DNA of 18,597 nt from Syntrophomonadaceae bacterium (GTDB lineage: Bacteria > Bacillota > Syntrophomonadia > Syntrophomonadales > Syntrophomonadaceae), in contig JAAYJY010000264.1 of the NCBI GenBank assembly GCA_012522705.1, positions 1-18,597 on the forward strand, read 5' to 3'. The notes under the pieces are model-generated. The model saw only the letters and a list, made by a program, of their open reading frames with translations. It was not told where the DNA came from and made no database searches. Shown in pieces: positions 7,406 to 14,100 of the stretch. A program made the position numbers and the translations under genes. Position 1 is the stretch's first letter; the number at the start of each line of letters is the position of its first letter.

Positions 7406-8692
7406 CTATACCCAGCCCCGCATCTTGGCGGCATGGGCTACCCGGTTTATAGAAATAACATAGGCCGCATCACGGGTGTATAGGTTGCCGCGGGCAGCGA
7501 GGTCCCGCACCGCCCGGAAAGCCGAGGTCATCTTCTGGTCCAGCTTTTGCAGCACTTCATCCTTTTCCCAATAATAGTTGGCATTGGACTGCACCTGTTC
7601 AAAGTAACTGCAGGTAACACCTCCGGCATTGGCCAGGAAGTCTGGTATTACAAAAATACCGCTGTTGCGGATGATCTTATCCGCCTGGGTATTGACCGGC
7701 CCGTTGGCGCCTTCGGCGATGATCTTGACCTTTTTACTGATTTTGTCCACATTGGCCAGGTTTATTTGATTCTCCATGGCGGCGGGAATCAAAATGTCGA
7801 CATCCTGCTCGATCCAGGCATCACAGGACTGCACCTTGCATCCCATGTCCAAAGCCTTGGATTTGTCGATACAGCCGTACCGGTCGGTGATATTGGGCAA
7901 TTCCCGGGCGTCCAGACCTTCTTCGTTGGCATATGAATAAGCCATCTGGTCGGCATGGTCCCAACAGGCAATGGATACGATATGACCGCCCAGTTCTTGA
8001 TAAAGCTGAGCCGCGTACTGGGCTACATTGCCGCAGCCCTGAATGCTGGCGCTGGTGTTCTGGATATCGATCCCCATCCCCTCCAGGGCCTCGCGGATGG
8101 TGTATACCACTCCATACCCGGTAGCTTCCGTCCTGCCCAGGGAACCTCCCATCTCCACCGGTTTCCCGGTTATGAAGCCCGGATATCTTCCTCCGTGGAT
8201 GGTTTCAAACTCATCCAGCATCCACAGCATGTGTTTGGCGTTGGTCATCACATCGGGAGCAGGTACATCTATCACCGGGCCTACATCCCAGGCAATCTGG
8301 CGCACCCAGCCACGGCACAGCCTTTCCTGCTCTCCTTCGGAAAGCTGCCGGGGATCGCAGATCACGCCGCCTTTGCCCCCACCCAGCGGTATGTCGACCA
8401 CGGCACATTTCCAGGTCATCCACATGGACAGAGCCCTGACGGTGTCGGCGGTCTCTTCCGGATGAAAACGGATCCCTCCTTTGGCCGGGCCGCGGGCGTC
8501 ATTATGCTTCACCCGATAGCCATTAAAAATGCGGGTGCTGCCATCGTCCATTCTTACCGGGATGGTAAAGTGGTATTCCTTCATGGGCTGGCGCAGCAGT
8601 TGCCTGGTAGCATAATCGAGTCCGATTATTTCTGCTACCCGGTCGAATTGCGCCTGGGCGTTCTCATAGGGATTGTAGGTCGATGATGTCAT
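7406..8692 (-). CDS. gdhA: Glutamate dehydrogenase
   Basis: A 428-residue hexameric-type glutamate dehydrogenase that interconverts glutamate with 2-oxoglutarate and ammonia. Substrate-site motifs are present in order: PAKGGIRF (69-76), K95 in WKCAVVD, the catalytic lysine K107 in GGGKGG (104-109), and PAPDV with D147. The coenzyme domain has GCGNVA (219-224) where GFGNVG is more common, and an acidic D245 close after the second strand, compatible with NAD. The late motif ANAGGVTCSYFE is intact. The ATG at 8692 follows GAGGAGG. An AGTATA/TATACT -10-like box is at 8740-8745 but has no good -35. Whether it is catabolic (rocG/gudB-like) or biosynthetic cannot be told, so the symbol is by family only. 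Confidence 0.95.
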   Translation of the reverse strand: MTSSTYNPYENAQAQFDRVAEIIGLDYATRQLLRQPMKEYHFTIPVRMDDGSTRIFNGYRVKHNDARGPAKGGIRFHPEETADTVRALSMWMTWKCAVVDIPLGGGKGGVICDPRQLSEGEQERLCRGWVRQIAWDVGPVIDVPAPDVMTNAKHMLWMLDEFETIHGGRYPGFITGKPVEMGGSLGRTEATGYGVVYTIREALEGMGIDIQNTSASIQGCGNVAQYAAQLYQELGGHIVSIACWDHADQMAYSYANEEGLDARELPNITDRYGCIDKSKALDMGCKVQSCDAWIEQDVDILIPAAMENQINLANVDKISKKVKIIAEGANGPVNTQADKIIRNSGIFVIPDFLANAGGVTCSYFEQVQSNANYYWEKDEVLQKLDQKMTSAFRAVRDLAARGNLYTRDAAYVISINRVAHAAKMRGWV

Positions 8693-8715
8693 TTGATTGC
8701 CTCCTCAAAAAGCCG

Positions 8716-8736
8716 ATGTCAAAATAAATGTCAAAT
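8716..8736. repeat. Short direct repeat in the gdh leader
   Basis: ATGTCAAA occurs at 8716-8723 and again at 8729-8736, a 13-nt period, between the ribosome binding site of the glutamate dehydrogenase gene and its TATACT -10-like box. It may be a regulator site or chance in AT-rich DNA. Confidence 0.3.
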
Positions 8737-8845
8737 AAAAGTATAGCGTAATTAAAGTCGATAATGCAGATGTATACAGTATATTACGAAGCCGTGGCAA
8801 TCGCATGATACCGGGCTTAAGTACATATTGAAGAACACCGATAAA

Positions 8846-9289
8846 TCATGAGTTGGAGGAAATTTCGAAAACACTGCCTTCCTTTCGGAATCCGAGTTTT
8901 TGATAGTAGCCATCTTCATCCGACATCACATATACGGTCCGGCCGGGATAATCAATGCTTACACACTGCAGTAAGCCGCGACCGATATTCCTGCCCCTGC
9001 ATTCCGGTCTCACCAACAGATCGCATACATAAATGTAGAAGCCGCAGTCATCAAGGGAGCGTGAATACCCGCACAGAAAATCACCTTCATAGGCCACATA
9101 GGTGATTGAACTCTCCAAGGCGGTCTGGTATTTACCCGAGACTACGGCAGCCGAATAGCACTCCCACTCTTGGCTTTGCTCGGCCAGCATTTGCATTACC
9201 TTTTCCTGATCGATTTCCTTAATATAGCGCCTTATTAGGTCTTTGATCTCAGAATCTCGATTGCCGGCAATATTGGGACGGTCCGCCAT
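8846..9289 (-). CDS. GNAT-family N-acetyltransferase
   Basis: A 147-residue GNAT-fold protein. Motif A is seen as VCDLLVRPECRGRNIGRGLL, with the acetyl-CoA pyrophosphate-binding RGRNIG at 98-103. The closing helix-strand DGYYQKLGFRKEG (126-138) is typical of motif B. The start ATG at 9289 is preceded by AGGAGG. The substrate is unknown; members acetylate small amines, antibiotics or protein N-termini. It is single-copy and divergent from the coat gene pair, with 99 bp between the starts. I see no convincing promoter for it in that spacer. Confidence 0.85.
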   Translation of the reverse strand: MADRPNIAGNRDSEIKDLIRRYIKEIDQEKVMQMLAEQSQEWECYSAAVVSGKYQTALESSITYVAYEGDFLCGYSRSLDDCGFYIYVCDLLVRPECRGRNIGRGLLQCVSIDYPGRTVYVMSDEDGYYQKLGFRKEGSVFEISSNS

Positions 9290-9325
9290 AATATAATCCT
9301 CCTGCTTTTCTTTGCTCCAATTTTA

Positions 9326-9355
9326 GAATAAGGGTCAATATTAGTGTACATCCTA
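9326..9355 (+). promoter_or_regulatory. SigG-type (forespore) promoter for the coat-protein pair
   Basis: GAATA (9326-9330), an 18-nt spacer, then CATCCTA (9349-9355). This fits the Bacillus subtilis SigG consensus GnATR-N18-CATnnTA at every defined position. The start point would fall near 9362, leaving a short leader with AAAGGAGG at 9371-9378 and the GTG start at 9389. Confidence 0.6.
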
Positions 9356-9388
9356 GTATTAGATTTAATTAAAGGAGGTAGGTTAAGA

Positions 9389-9592
9389 GTGAATCAGCTT
9401 TCCACTAGGGAACTTCTGTATCTGGAGGATTCCAGCAAACTCTTCGAGTCGATCCAAAAAACGTGCAATCACGCTATGCAAGAATGTGCCGATCCCCAAG
9501 TCAAGAACCTCATCCAAAGTATGAGCGGCCCACACCGGCAGTGGATCCAGAGTTCAGCTTCAATGGTGTCCGGACGCACCACTATGCAGTAA
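9389..9592 (+). CDS. Small CotF-like spore coat protein (67 aa)
   Basis: A short helical protein beginning MNQLSTRELLYLEDSSKLFE. It carries the CotF-like pattern of a helix, a cysteine-containing helix and the ADPQVKNLI segment (34-42), which parallels ANPQVRQHF in the next gene. Small CotF-type proteins are common in spore-forming Clostridia and are thought to join the spore coat. Start: GTG at 9389, ten nt after AAGGAGG. The same frame opens at an ATG at 9344, but that lies upstream of the predicted transcription start and the ribosome binding site. It is the first gene of a two-gene unit, 12 bp from the second, and both probably derive from duplication. Confidence 0.75.
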   Translation: MNQLSTRELLYLEDSSKLFESIQKTCNHAMQECADPQVKNLIQSMSGPHRQWIQSSASMVSGRTTMQ

Positions 9593-9604
9593 GGAGGAAT
9601 GACA

Positions 9605-9868
9605 GTGTCTAAAGATATGGAATGGATGGGCATTCTCTTGAATGAACATAAACTGGCGGCCAGCATGCTGACCAGTGGCGTTATCGAAAGTGCCAATCCT
9701 CAAGTAAGGCAGCATTTCAGCAGTCTTCTCAATCAAACCCTGGACCATCAAAAACAGATCTTCGATTTGATGAACCAGAAGGGCTGGTATAAGGTAGCCC
9801 CGGCTCCCCAGGAAGAGCTCACCCGGATTCAACAGAGCTTCACTACTATGCAGCAGCAAATGCAGTAA
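9605..9868 (+). CDS. CotF-like spore coat protein (87 aa)
   Basis: Contains the CotF family core: MGILLNEHKLAASMLTSG (8-25), ANPQVRQHF (31-39) and a last helix ending FDLMNQKGWY, then a linker and a Gln/Met-rich tail. CotF proteins are structural components of the spore coat. Start choice: GGAGG (9593-9597) lies seven nt before the GTG at 9605 but only one nt before the ATG at 9599, so the GTG is preferred; either gives nearly the same protein. Co-transcribed with the 67-residue gene and closed by the terminator at 9937. Confidence 0.85.
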   Translation: MSKDMEWMGILLNEHKLAASMLTSGVIESANPQVRQHFSSLLNQTLDHQKQIFDLMNQKGWYKVAPAPQEELTRIQQSFTTMQQQMQ

Positions 9869-9936
9869 CGATCCTGAATATAATAAAAGGCAGCGGTGTC
9901 ATCCCCTGCTCTCTTCATTAAGGAACAAGGAGCATG

Positions 9937-9969
9937 ACAGAAACCCGGCCCAGCCGGGTTTCTGTTTTT
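9937..9969 (+). terminator. Strong intrinsic terminator after the coat-protein pair
   Basis: ACAGAAACCCGGC (9937-9949) pairs perfectly with GCCGGGTTTCTGT (9953-9965) around a CCA loop: a 13-bp stem running into TTTTT (9965-9969). No T-run follows on the minus strand, so it acts in the plus direction. Confidence 0.9.
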
Positions 9970-9996
9970 ATGTGGCCTATTCCCTGCCTGTATCCC

Positions 9997-10033
9997 AAAA
10001 AAGCAAGCCAGAACCCCATCTGACCAGGTTTCT
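9997..10033 (-). terminator. Possible weak terminator downstream of the MoaE-like gene
   Basis: On the minus strand AGAAACCT can pair with GGGGTTCT with one mismatch, and TTTTTT follows seven nt later. It is 110 nt past the stop codon. Confidence 0.25.
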
Positions 10034-10142
10034 CTTTTGTGGATAAAATGAATGAGCAAGGGTCTTAGGATCACATACTCGCTTTAAACGCAAGCACAAC
10101 CCCCCTTGGTTCACCCATCTATCTATCCGCAGATGTATACTA

Positions 10143-10547
10143 TCATTTTTGCTCGATCTCGGTAACACATTCGTTTTTGATCTTCCCCACCAGGAACTGC
10201 AGGGCATCGATGACATGAGGCCTGATATCGCCTCCGATCAGAACATACATGATGTCATCCCCGACCTCCAGCTGGCCTTTGTTGAGCCATACCTTAATAT
10301 AGAAGATGCCTTCCATATTATATGTCTCCGCAATCACCTCATCCACTTTAGCGGCATCGTAGGCGAATTCCATCCCCTTCACCGTGGAACCATCATCGAG
10401 TCCCTGGCGGACCTGAGCCTTGGGCGTTTCCCGTACCACCCCATTATGGATTAAATACATCCCTACTTGACTAGCCATGGGATGCGCCTTGGCTTCTTTA
10501 AGCCACTCATCTACCGGGGGCAATGCCTTTTTGGCCTTATTATTCAT
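10143..10547 (-). CDS. Divergent MoaE-like (molybdopterin synthase large subunit) protein
   Basis: A 134-residue protein with the MoaE outline: VGMYLIHNGVVRE (28-40), a middle strand with FAYDAAKVDEV, and GQLEVGDDIMYVLIGGDIRP (91-110) followed by ALQFLVGKIKNE. MoaE transfers sulfur to precursor Z in molybdenum-cofactor synthesis. By eye, against E. coli MoaE, K124 takes the place of catalytic K119, but the second lysine (K126) falls on I131, and the HR pair before the GE/GD strand is NK. Catalysis is therefore doubtful. There is no MoaD, MoaA, MoaC or MogA nearby. The ATG at 10547 has AGAAGGAG 11 nt upstream. The gene is on the same strand as the ABC transporter genes, 197 bp after the ATPase, and could read through from them. 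No strong promoter was seen. Confidence 0.65.
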   Translation of the reverse strand: MNNKAKKALPPVDEWLKEAKAHPMASQVGMYLIHNGVVRETPKAQVRQGLDDGSTVKGMEFAYDAAKVDEVIAETYNMEGIFYIKVWLNKGQLEVGDDIMYVLIGGDIRPHVIDALQFLVGKIKNECVTEIEQK

Positions 10548-10744
10548 GAATACACACGCTCCTTCTAATTAGAATTCTCCCAATCTTGCGAAAACCATTC
10601 CATGAAATCATGATCCGACAAAGTGCCGGGCACAAAGTAAACAATCGGAGCAATACTCACTTTCGGACTTGGAAGCAGCATTGGAAAATTAACTTTGACC
10701 CGTGTGATTCGGTAAACGGCGGGACGGGACGAAATAGAATAAGC

Positions 10745-11527
10745 TCACAGACTCTCTGGCAGGCAGGCCACCCGGGCAATCTCGTTTACATAGACGATTT
10801 GTAGCTTGGTTCCATACAATTCACTCAAGCGTTCCTGTTCCAATATCTCATCCACGCTGCCCGTTTCCATCTGTCCGGTACGCGACAATACTCCAGCTGC
10901 CCCACCCAGCAGGATGGCATGGTCAGGATTGTGGCTGGTCATAATTACGGCATATCCTTCCTCTGACAATCTTTTGATCATGCGCAATGCTTTCATCTGG
11001 TTGCCATAGTCCAATGCCGAGGTAGGCTCGTCGAACAGTATCAGCTCAGGTTTTTGCACGATAGCCCGGGCTATTGAGGCCAACTGGCGCTCTCCCCCAC
11101 TGATATGGGTCACCGGCTTGTGGGCAAAGTGGGTCAGGTTCATCATAGCGATGGTTTCATCCGCCAGCATATAGTCTTCCTGCTTGGGCTTACTAAAAAT
11201 ACCAAGATGAGGAGCCCGTCCCATGACGATAAATTCCCGCACCGAGTACCCATAGGTGACCAGAGTGCTCTGGGGCAAATAAGCTATCTTCTGAGCTATT
11301 TGGCTGGGAGACATATGATTCACATCTTTGCCGTCTATAAGTATTTCCCCAGCGGTAAGGGAATAAAGATGGGTGATGCAATTGAGCAGGGTGGATTTAC
11401 CGGAGCCATTGGGCCCAAGAATCGTAAAAATATCACCTTTCTCAATTGAAAAGCTGACATTGTTTAATATGAGACGTTTGTCCTGGTATGCAAAACAAGC
11501 ATTGTTGACTTCCAATAACGCTGCCAA
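10745..11527 (-). CDS. ABC transporter ATPase, iron/cobalamin/metal-chelate importer type
   Basis: A 260-residue FecE/FepC/BtuD-like ATPase. Walker A GPNGSGKST (38-46), Q-loop LPQST, signature SGGERQ, Walker B ELILFDEP, and H-loop TSHNPDH are all intact, so it should hydrolyse ATP to drive the permease encoded directly upstream. The start codon is TTG at 11527, one base after the permease stop, with AAAGGGG about 11 nt before it; this tight junction implies translational coupling. It is the last clear gene of the binding protein-permease-ATPase unit. The substrate cannot be read from the ATPase; iron-chelate, cobalamin, molybdate and tungstate carriers all use this type. Confidence 0.93.
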   Translation of the reverse strand: MAALLEVNNACFAYQDKRLILNNVSFSIEKGDIFTILGPNGSGKSTLLNCITHLYSLTAGEILIDGKDVNHMSPSQIAQKIAYLPQSTLVTYGYSVREFIVMGRAPHLGIFSKPKQEDYMLADETIAMMNLTHFAHKPVTHISGGERQLASIARAIVQKPELILFDEPTSALDYGNQMKALRMIKRLSEEGYAVIMTSHNPDHAILLGGAAGVLSRTGQMETGSVDEILEQERLSELYGTKLQIVYVNEIARVACLPESL

Positions 11528-11528
11528 A

Positions 11529-12575
11529 TCAAATAATTCCCCTTTGCTTGATCAAAATCCAGGCGAAAAACGGGGCCCCGATAAACCCGGTCAGAATTCC
11601 TAAGGGCAACTCTCCCCCGGTAAGGGTCCGCGCTGCCGTATCTATAATTATCAGGAAACCAGCGCTCATAAGGGTGGCGGCCGGCAGCAATCTGACGTTG
11701 TCATTACCTACTACCATCCGCGCAATATGGGGCATGATCAATCCTATCCATCCTACCGTACCGCTTAAACACACCGCACTAGCCGTCAAAAGGGTAGCAC
11801 ATATGATGGCCACCCCCCGTTCCAGTTGCAGGTTGACACCCAGCAAACGGGCTTGTTCCTCTCCCAGAGAAAGGATATTGATACGCCAGCGCATCATGAT
11901 CAGCACCATTCCGCTTATTATAATAATCGGTGCGATATTAAACAGGTTGTCATACGTCACCTTGGCGATGCTGCCCAATTGCCAGTAAACCATATCAGCC
12001 AACTCGGTTTCCGGATCAGCTATATACTTCATCAAGCCTAATATGGACATCATGAAACCGCCCACGATGACTCCGGATAGCACCAGGGCAATGGTTGATT
12101 TGCGACGCATTAGAAATGGGATAAGCAAGGTCAAGGATACCGCGGCCAAACCGCCAAAAAATGCAAACACCTGAATCTGGGCATTGCCCAATCCTAACAG
12201 AATAGCGCCGGCAGCACCCACGCAGGCTCCTGATGATACGCCCAGAATATCCGGGGAAACCAACGGATTCTCGAACATTCCCTGATAAGTCGCCCCGGCC
12301 AGGGAAAGCGCCCCTCCCACCAGAACCGCCGCCACAACACGCGGCATGCGCAGATTCATGACCACATCATGCATGGTTTGGTCCCAAGTCTGCTCCAAGG
12401 GCCAAACTTGGGAACCCAAAATTCGAACTACCTCCTCCAGGCTGACGTAATACCTGCCCAAAGCAAGTGCTGCTATGGCCAACACCATAACACCCAGGCT
12501 CAATACCAGCATGATCCTGCCGAGACTGCGATCCTGCGGCAGCTTTCTTGTTTTAATGGCCCCTTTGTTATGCAT
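11529..12575 (-). CDS. FecCD/BtuC-type ABC transporter permease
   Basis: A 348-residue polytopic membrane protein with the hydrophobic pattern of the ten-helix BtuC/FecCD family. Hallmarks include NPLVSPDILGVSSGA and, late, GWIGLIMPHIARM, which lies in the region contacting the ATPase. Start choice: the frame is open to an ATG at 12626, but that codon lies in the loop of a strong hairpin with no good ribosome binding site. The ATG at 12575 follows AGGAAAGAGG and gives a normal N-terminus. It probably works as a homodimer with the ATPase downstream and the lipoprotein encoded upstream. Confidence 0.93.
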   Translation of the reverse strand: MHNKGAIKTRKLPQDRSLGRIMLVLSLGVMVLAIAALALGRYYVSLEEVVRILGSQVWPLEQTWDQTMHDVVMNLRMPRVVAAVLVGGALSLAGATYQGMFENPLVSPDILGVSSGACVGAAGAILLGLGNAQIQVFAFFGGLAAVSLTLLIPFLMRRKSTIALVLSGVIVGGFMMSILGLMKYIADPETELADMVYWQLGSIAKVTYDNLFNIAPIIIISGMVLIMMRWRINILSLGEEQARLLGVNLQLERGVAIICATLLTASAVCLSGTVGWIGLIMPHIARMVVGNDNVRLLPAATLMSAGFLIIIDTAARTLTGGELPLGILTGFIGAPFFAWILIKQRGII

Positions 12576-12600
12576 AGCCTCTTTCCTGCCCTGCTCACAA

Positions 12601-12637
12601 TAAATGGTGGCAGAGGCATTCCTCATACCACCATTTA
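12601..12637 (-). repeat. Intercistronic hairpin between binding-protein and permease genes
   Basis: TAAATGGTGG (12601-12610) and CCACCATTTA (12628-12637) are perfect 10-bp arms, with an inner GAGG/CCTC stem (12613-12624). It sits in the 87-bp spacer with no T-run on the minus strand, so it is not an intrinsic terminator. It more likely shields the 3' end of the binding-protein message or marks an RNA processing site. Confidence 0.65.
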
Positions 12638-12662
12638 CGTTCTACATTCTTATTGATTTCAC

Positions 12663-13754
12663 CTATTCTCCCGTGGGTGAATTCTTGCCGGCCAGAATAG
12701 CATCAGCGTATTCGCTGGAAAGATCGTAATCCAGATAGTCTTTATAGAAATCTACCGTCATCTTCTTAAGATCCACATCAGCAAACTTGTCCGGATACAG
12801 GGTCTTGGCCATCCACACTACCTGTAAAGCCGATTCCGAACCAAATCTATCCCACTGGAAGGTACCCTGGGGAATTCGATAAACATGCCCGTCTTTGATA
12901 GCCTTCAAATTGGCCAAGTTCGTGTCTGCCATCAGTGCTTTATGAGCAGTAGCCTGATTCAGGCCGCCTACCACGATGTAATCAGGATCGAGCTTGATCA
13001 ATTCCTCGGGAGTTATTTCCTTGGTCATGCCCTGGAATAGCTCGGCGGTAGCTAGTTGTCCGCCGCCCATGGTTATCCATTCTTCCTGCATCGTCCCTGA
13101 TCCGCCGGTGGAATAGGGAGTTTTGCCCGATTGCCCATCAAGATAATATACTGTCGGCCGGCTTTCATTCGGTACGTCGGCCAAACGGTCTTGCACCATC
13201 TTAATATTTCCATCCAGGTAACCAACGTAGGCTTGAGCCCTCGTGGTTGCATCCCCACCTAATGCCTCCCCGGTTTTCAATACCGATTCCTTGAGCCCTT
13301 TGTAATTATTAAACATCATGCACAGGGTAGTTAGACCAGCGTTGCGGAAAGCCTCGGCATCATTGGCATTGGCGGTTATCACCAGATCCGGCTTCAATGT
13401 CAGCAATTCTTCAGCGGTGACCGCCGACCCCGCCCCAAATGCCGGTTTTTCAGTAATCGCAGGATTAACCAACTGCATCCAGGAAAAACTCTGCGTCTTC
13501 AGAATCGAAAAATAGGCAGGCTGTTTGTCGGTAGCACCCAGGGTGATCATGATTTGGTTGCTGGAAGGCCAGCAGTTGGCGACGGTGTTGACTTCGGCAG
13601 GCAGCTTGACTTCTACCCCAGTCATGTCCACCACTGAACGCTGCTGGGGCGGAGGTGTGGTCTTGTCTTTGTCAGCGGTACTATTACCGCAGCCGGCCGC
13701 GACGGTCATCATCATGACCAGAGTCATCAGAGCAACGAGCATCCTTTTTCTCAT
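12663..13754 (-). CDS. Lipoprotein substrate-binding protein of metal-chelate/oxyanion ABC importer
   Basis: A 363-residue periplasmic-binding-protein-2 (BtuF/FecB-like) protein. A lipoprotein signal peptide ends at VAAGC, with the lipidated cysteine at 22, followed by a charged, proline- and glutamine-rich linker. The body has two lobes; KPDLVITAN and DPDYIVVGG are the typical hinge-side strands, and the C-terminal segment beginning GTFQWDRFG and ending AKTLYPDKF is typical of one subgroup of iron-type binding proteins. Start choice: the frame runs up to a GTG at 13868, but those codons cross a terminator hairpin. The ATG at 13754 has GGAGG upstream and begins the signal peptide. It is the first gene of the transporter unit. 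The ligand is unknown; a metal chelate, corrinoid, molybdate or tungstate are all possible. Confidence 0.9.
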   Translation of the reverse strand: MRKRMLVALMTLVMMMTVAAGCGNSTADKDKTTPPPQQRSVVDMTGVEVKLPAEVNTVANCWPSSNQIMITLGATDKQPAYFSILKTQSFSWMQLVNPAITEKPAFGAGSAVTAEELLTLKPDLVITANANDAEAFRNAGLTTLCMMFNNYKGLKESVLKTGEALGGDATTRAQAYVGYLDGNIKMVQDRLADVPNESRPTVYYLDGQSGKTPYSTGGSGTMQEEWITMGGGQLATAELFQGMTKEITPEELIKLDPDYIVVGGLNQATAHKALMADTNLANLKAIKDGHVYRIPQGTFQWDRFGSESALQVVWMAKTLYPDKFADVDLKKMTVDFYKDYLDYDLSSEYADAILAGKNSPTGE

Positions 13755-14029
13755 CCTTTTGACCTCCATTCCGATAAATGATGTTTCTATCAAAAAAAAA
13801 GGCATGTGCCAATGAAACACATGCCTATCTTTGTGATAAACGGTTGAACTGGCCTTCTTCTCAAACACGGAAAGCTTACCGATTTCTCGACAAACTCATT
13901 GGGTTTTTCTCCATGGGCTGACGCCTTTAGGAACCAAAACTCGAAGTCCTATGTAAGTATGTAATTCTAAGCATTATTTGAGGTCGGTCATGTTGGCAAA
14001 TAAAATCTGCTAAGCTGGATTTTACCATA
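13755..14029 (-). promoter_or_regulatory. Long structured 5' leader of the transporter operon, riboswitch/attenuator candidate
   Basis: Occupies the gene-free stretch between the methyltransferase and the binding-protein gene (13755-14100). From a promoter at 14030-14059 the leader would run about 270 nt and end in an intrinsic terminator 38 nt before the ATG. Upstream of that terminator lie possible short stems: TAGGA/TCCTA (13930-13955 region), GGC-GTCA-GCC near 13920, and CGG/CCG around an AAGCTT near 13875. I checked it by eye against cobalamin, TPP, SAM-I, FMN, GEMM, T-box and other core motifs and found no match. A 12-codon frame (13876-13914, ATG to TAA, with AAAGG before it) could be a leader peptide. 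Confidence 0.5.
13792..13826 (-). terminator. Intrinsic terminator/attenuator just before the binding-protein gene
   Basis: On the minus strand AGGCATGTG pairs with CACATGCCT (13818-13826 with 13800-13808, 9 bp, 9-nt loop) and nine consecutive T residues follow (13800-13792). Only 37 nt separate it from the binding-protein ATG, too little for another promoter plus the ribosome binding site. Expression of the transporter therefore needs read-through. Confidence 0.85.
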
Positions 14030-14059
14030 TTAATATCGATCGTGGTTCCCCAAGTTCAA
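14030..14059 (-). promoter_or_regulatory. Candidate promoter for the transporter leader, with overlapping inverted repeat
   Basis: On the minus strand TTGAAC (14054-14059) is followed after 18 nt by TATTAA (14030-14035). The -35 box lies in one arm of an inverted repeat, GTTCA (14054-14058) and TGAAC (14070-14074), which could be an operator. Confidence 0.4.
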
Positions 14060-14100
14060 AATAATAAACTGAACACTGAATTCACTGGCCGGAGATCTGT

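Noticed and set aside
7955..8686. 243-codon plus-strand open frame
   Set aside because: Antisense to the glutamate dehydrogenase gene, with no ribosome binding site or recognisable product; a shadow frame.
8766..10140. The 12-mer GCAGATGTATAC occurs at 8766-8777 and 10129-10140
   Set aside because: Several 12-nt matches are expected by chance in a window this long, and the contexts are unrelated.
13755..13868. N-terminal 38-residue extension of the substrate-binding protein from a GTG at 13868
   Set aside because: It would translate through the intrinsic terminator hairpin and would bury the lipoprotein signal peptide.
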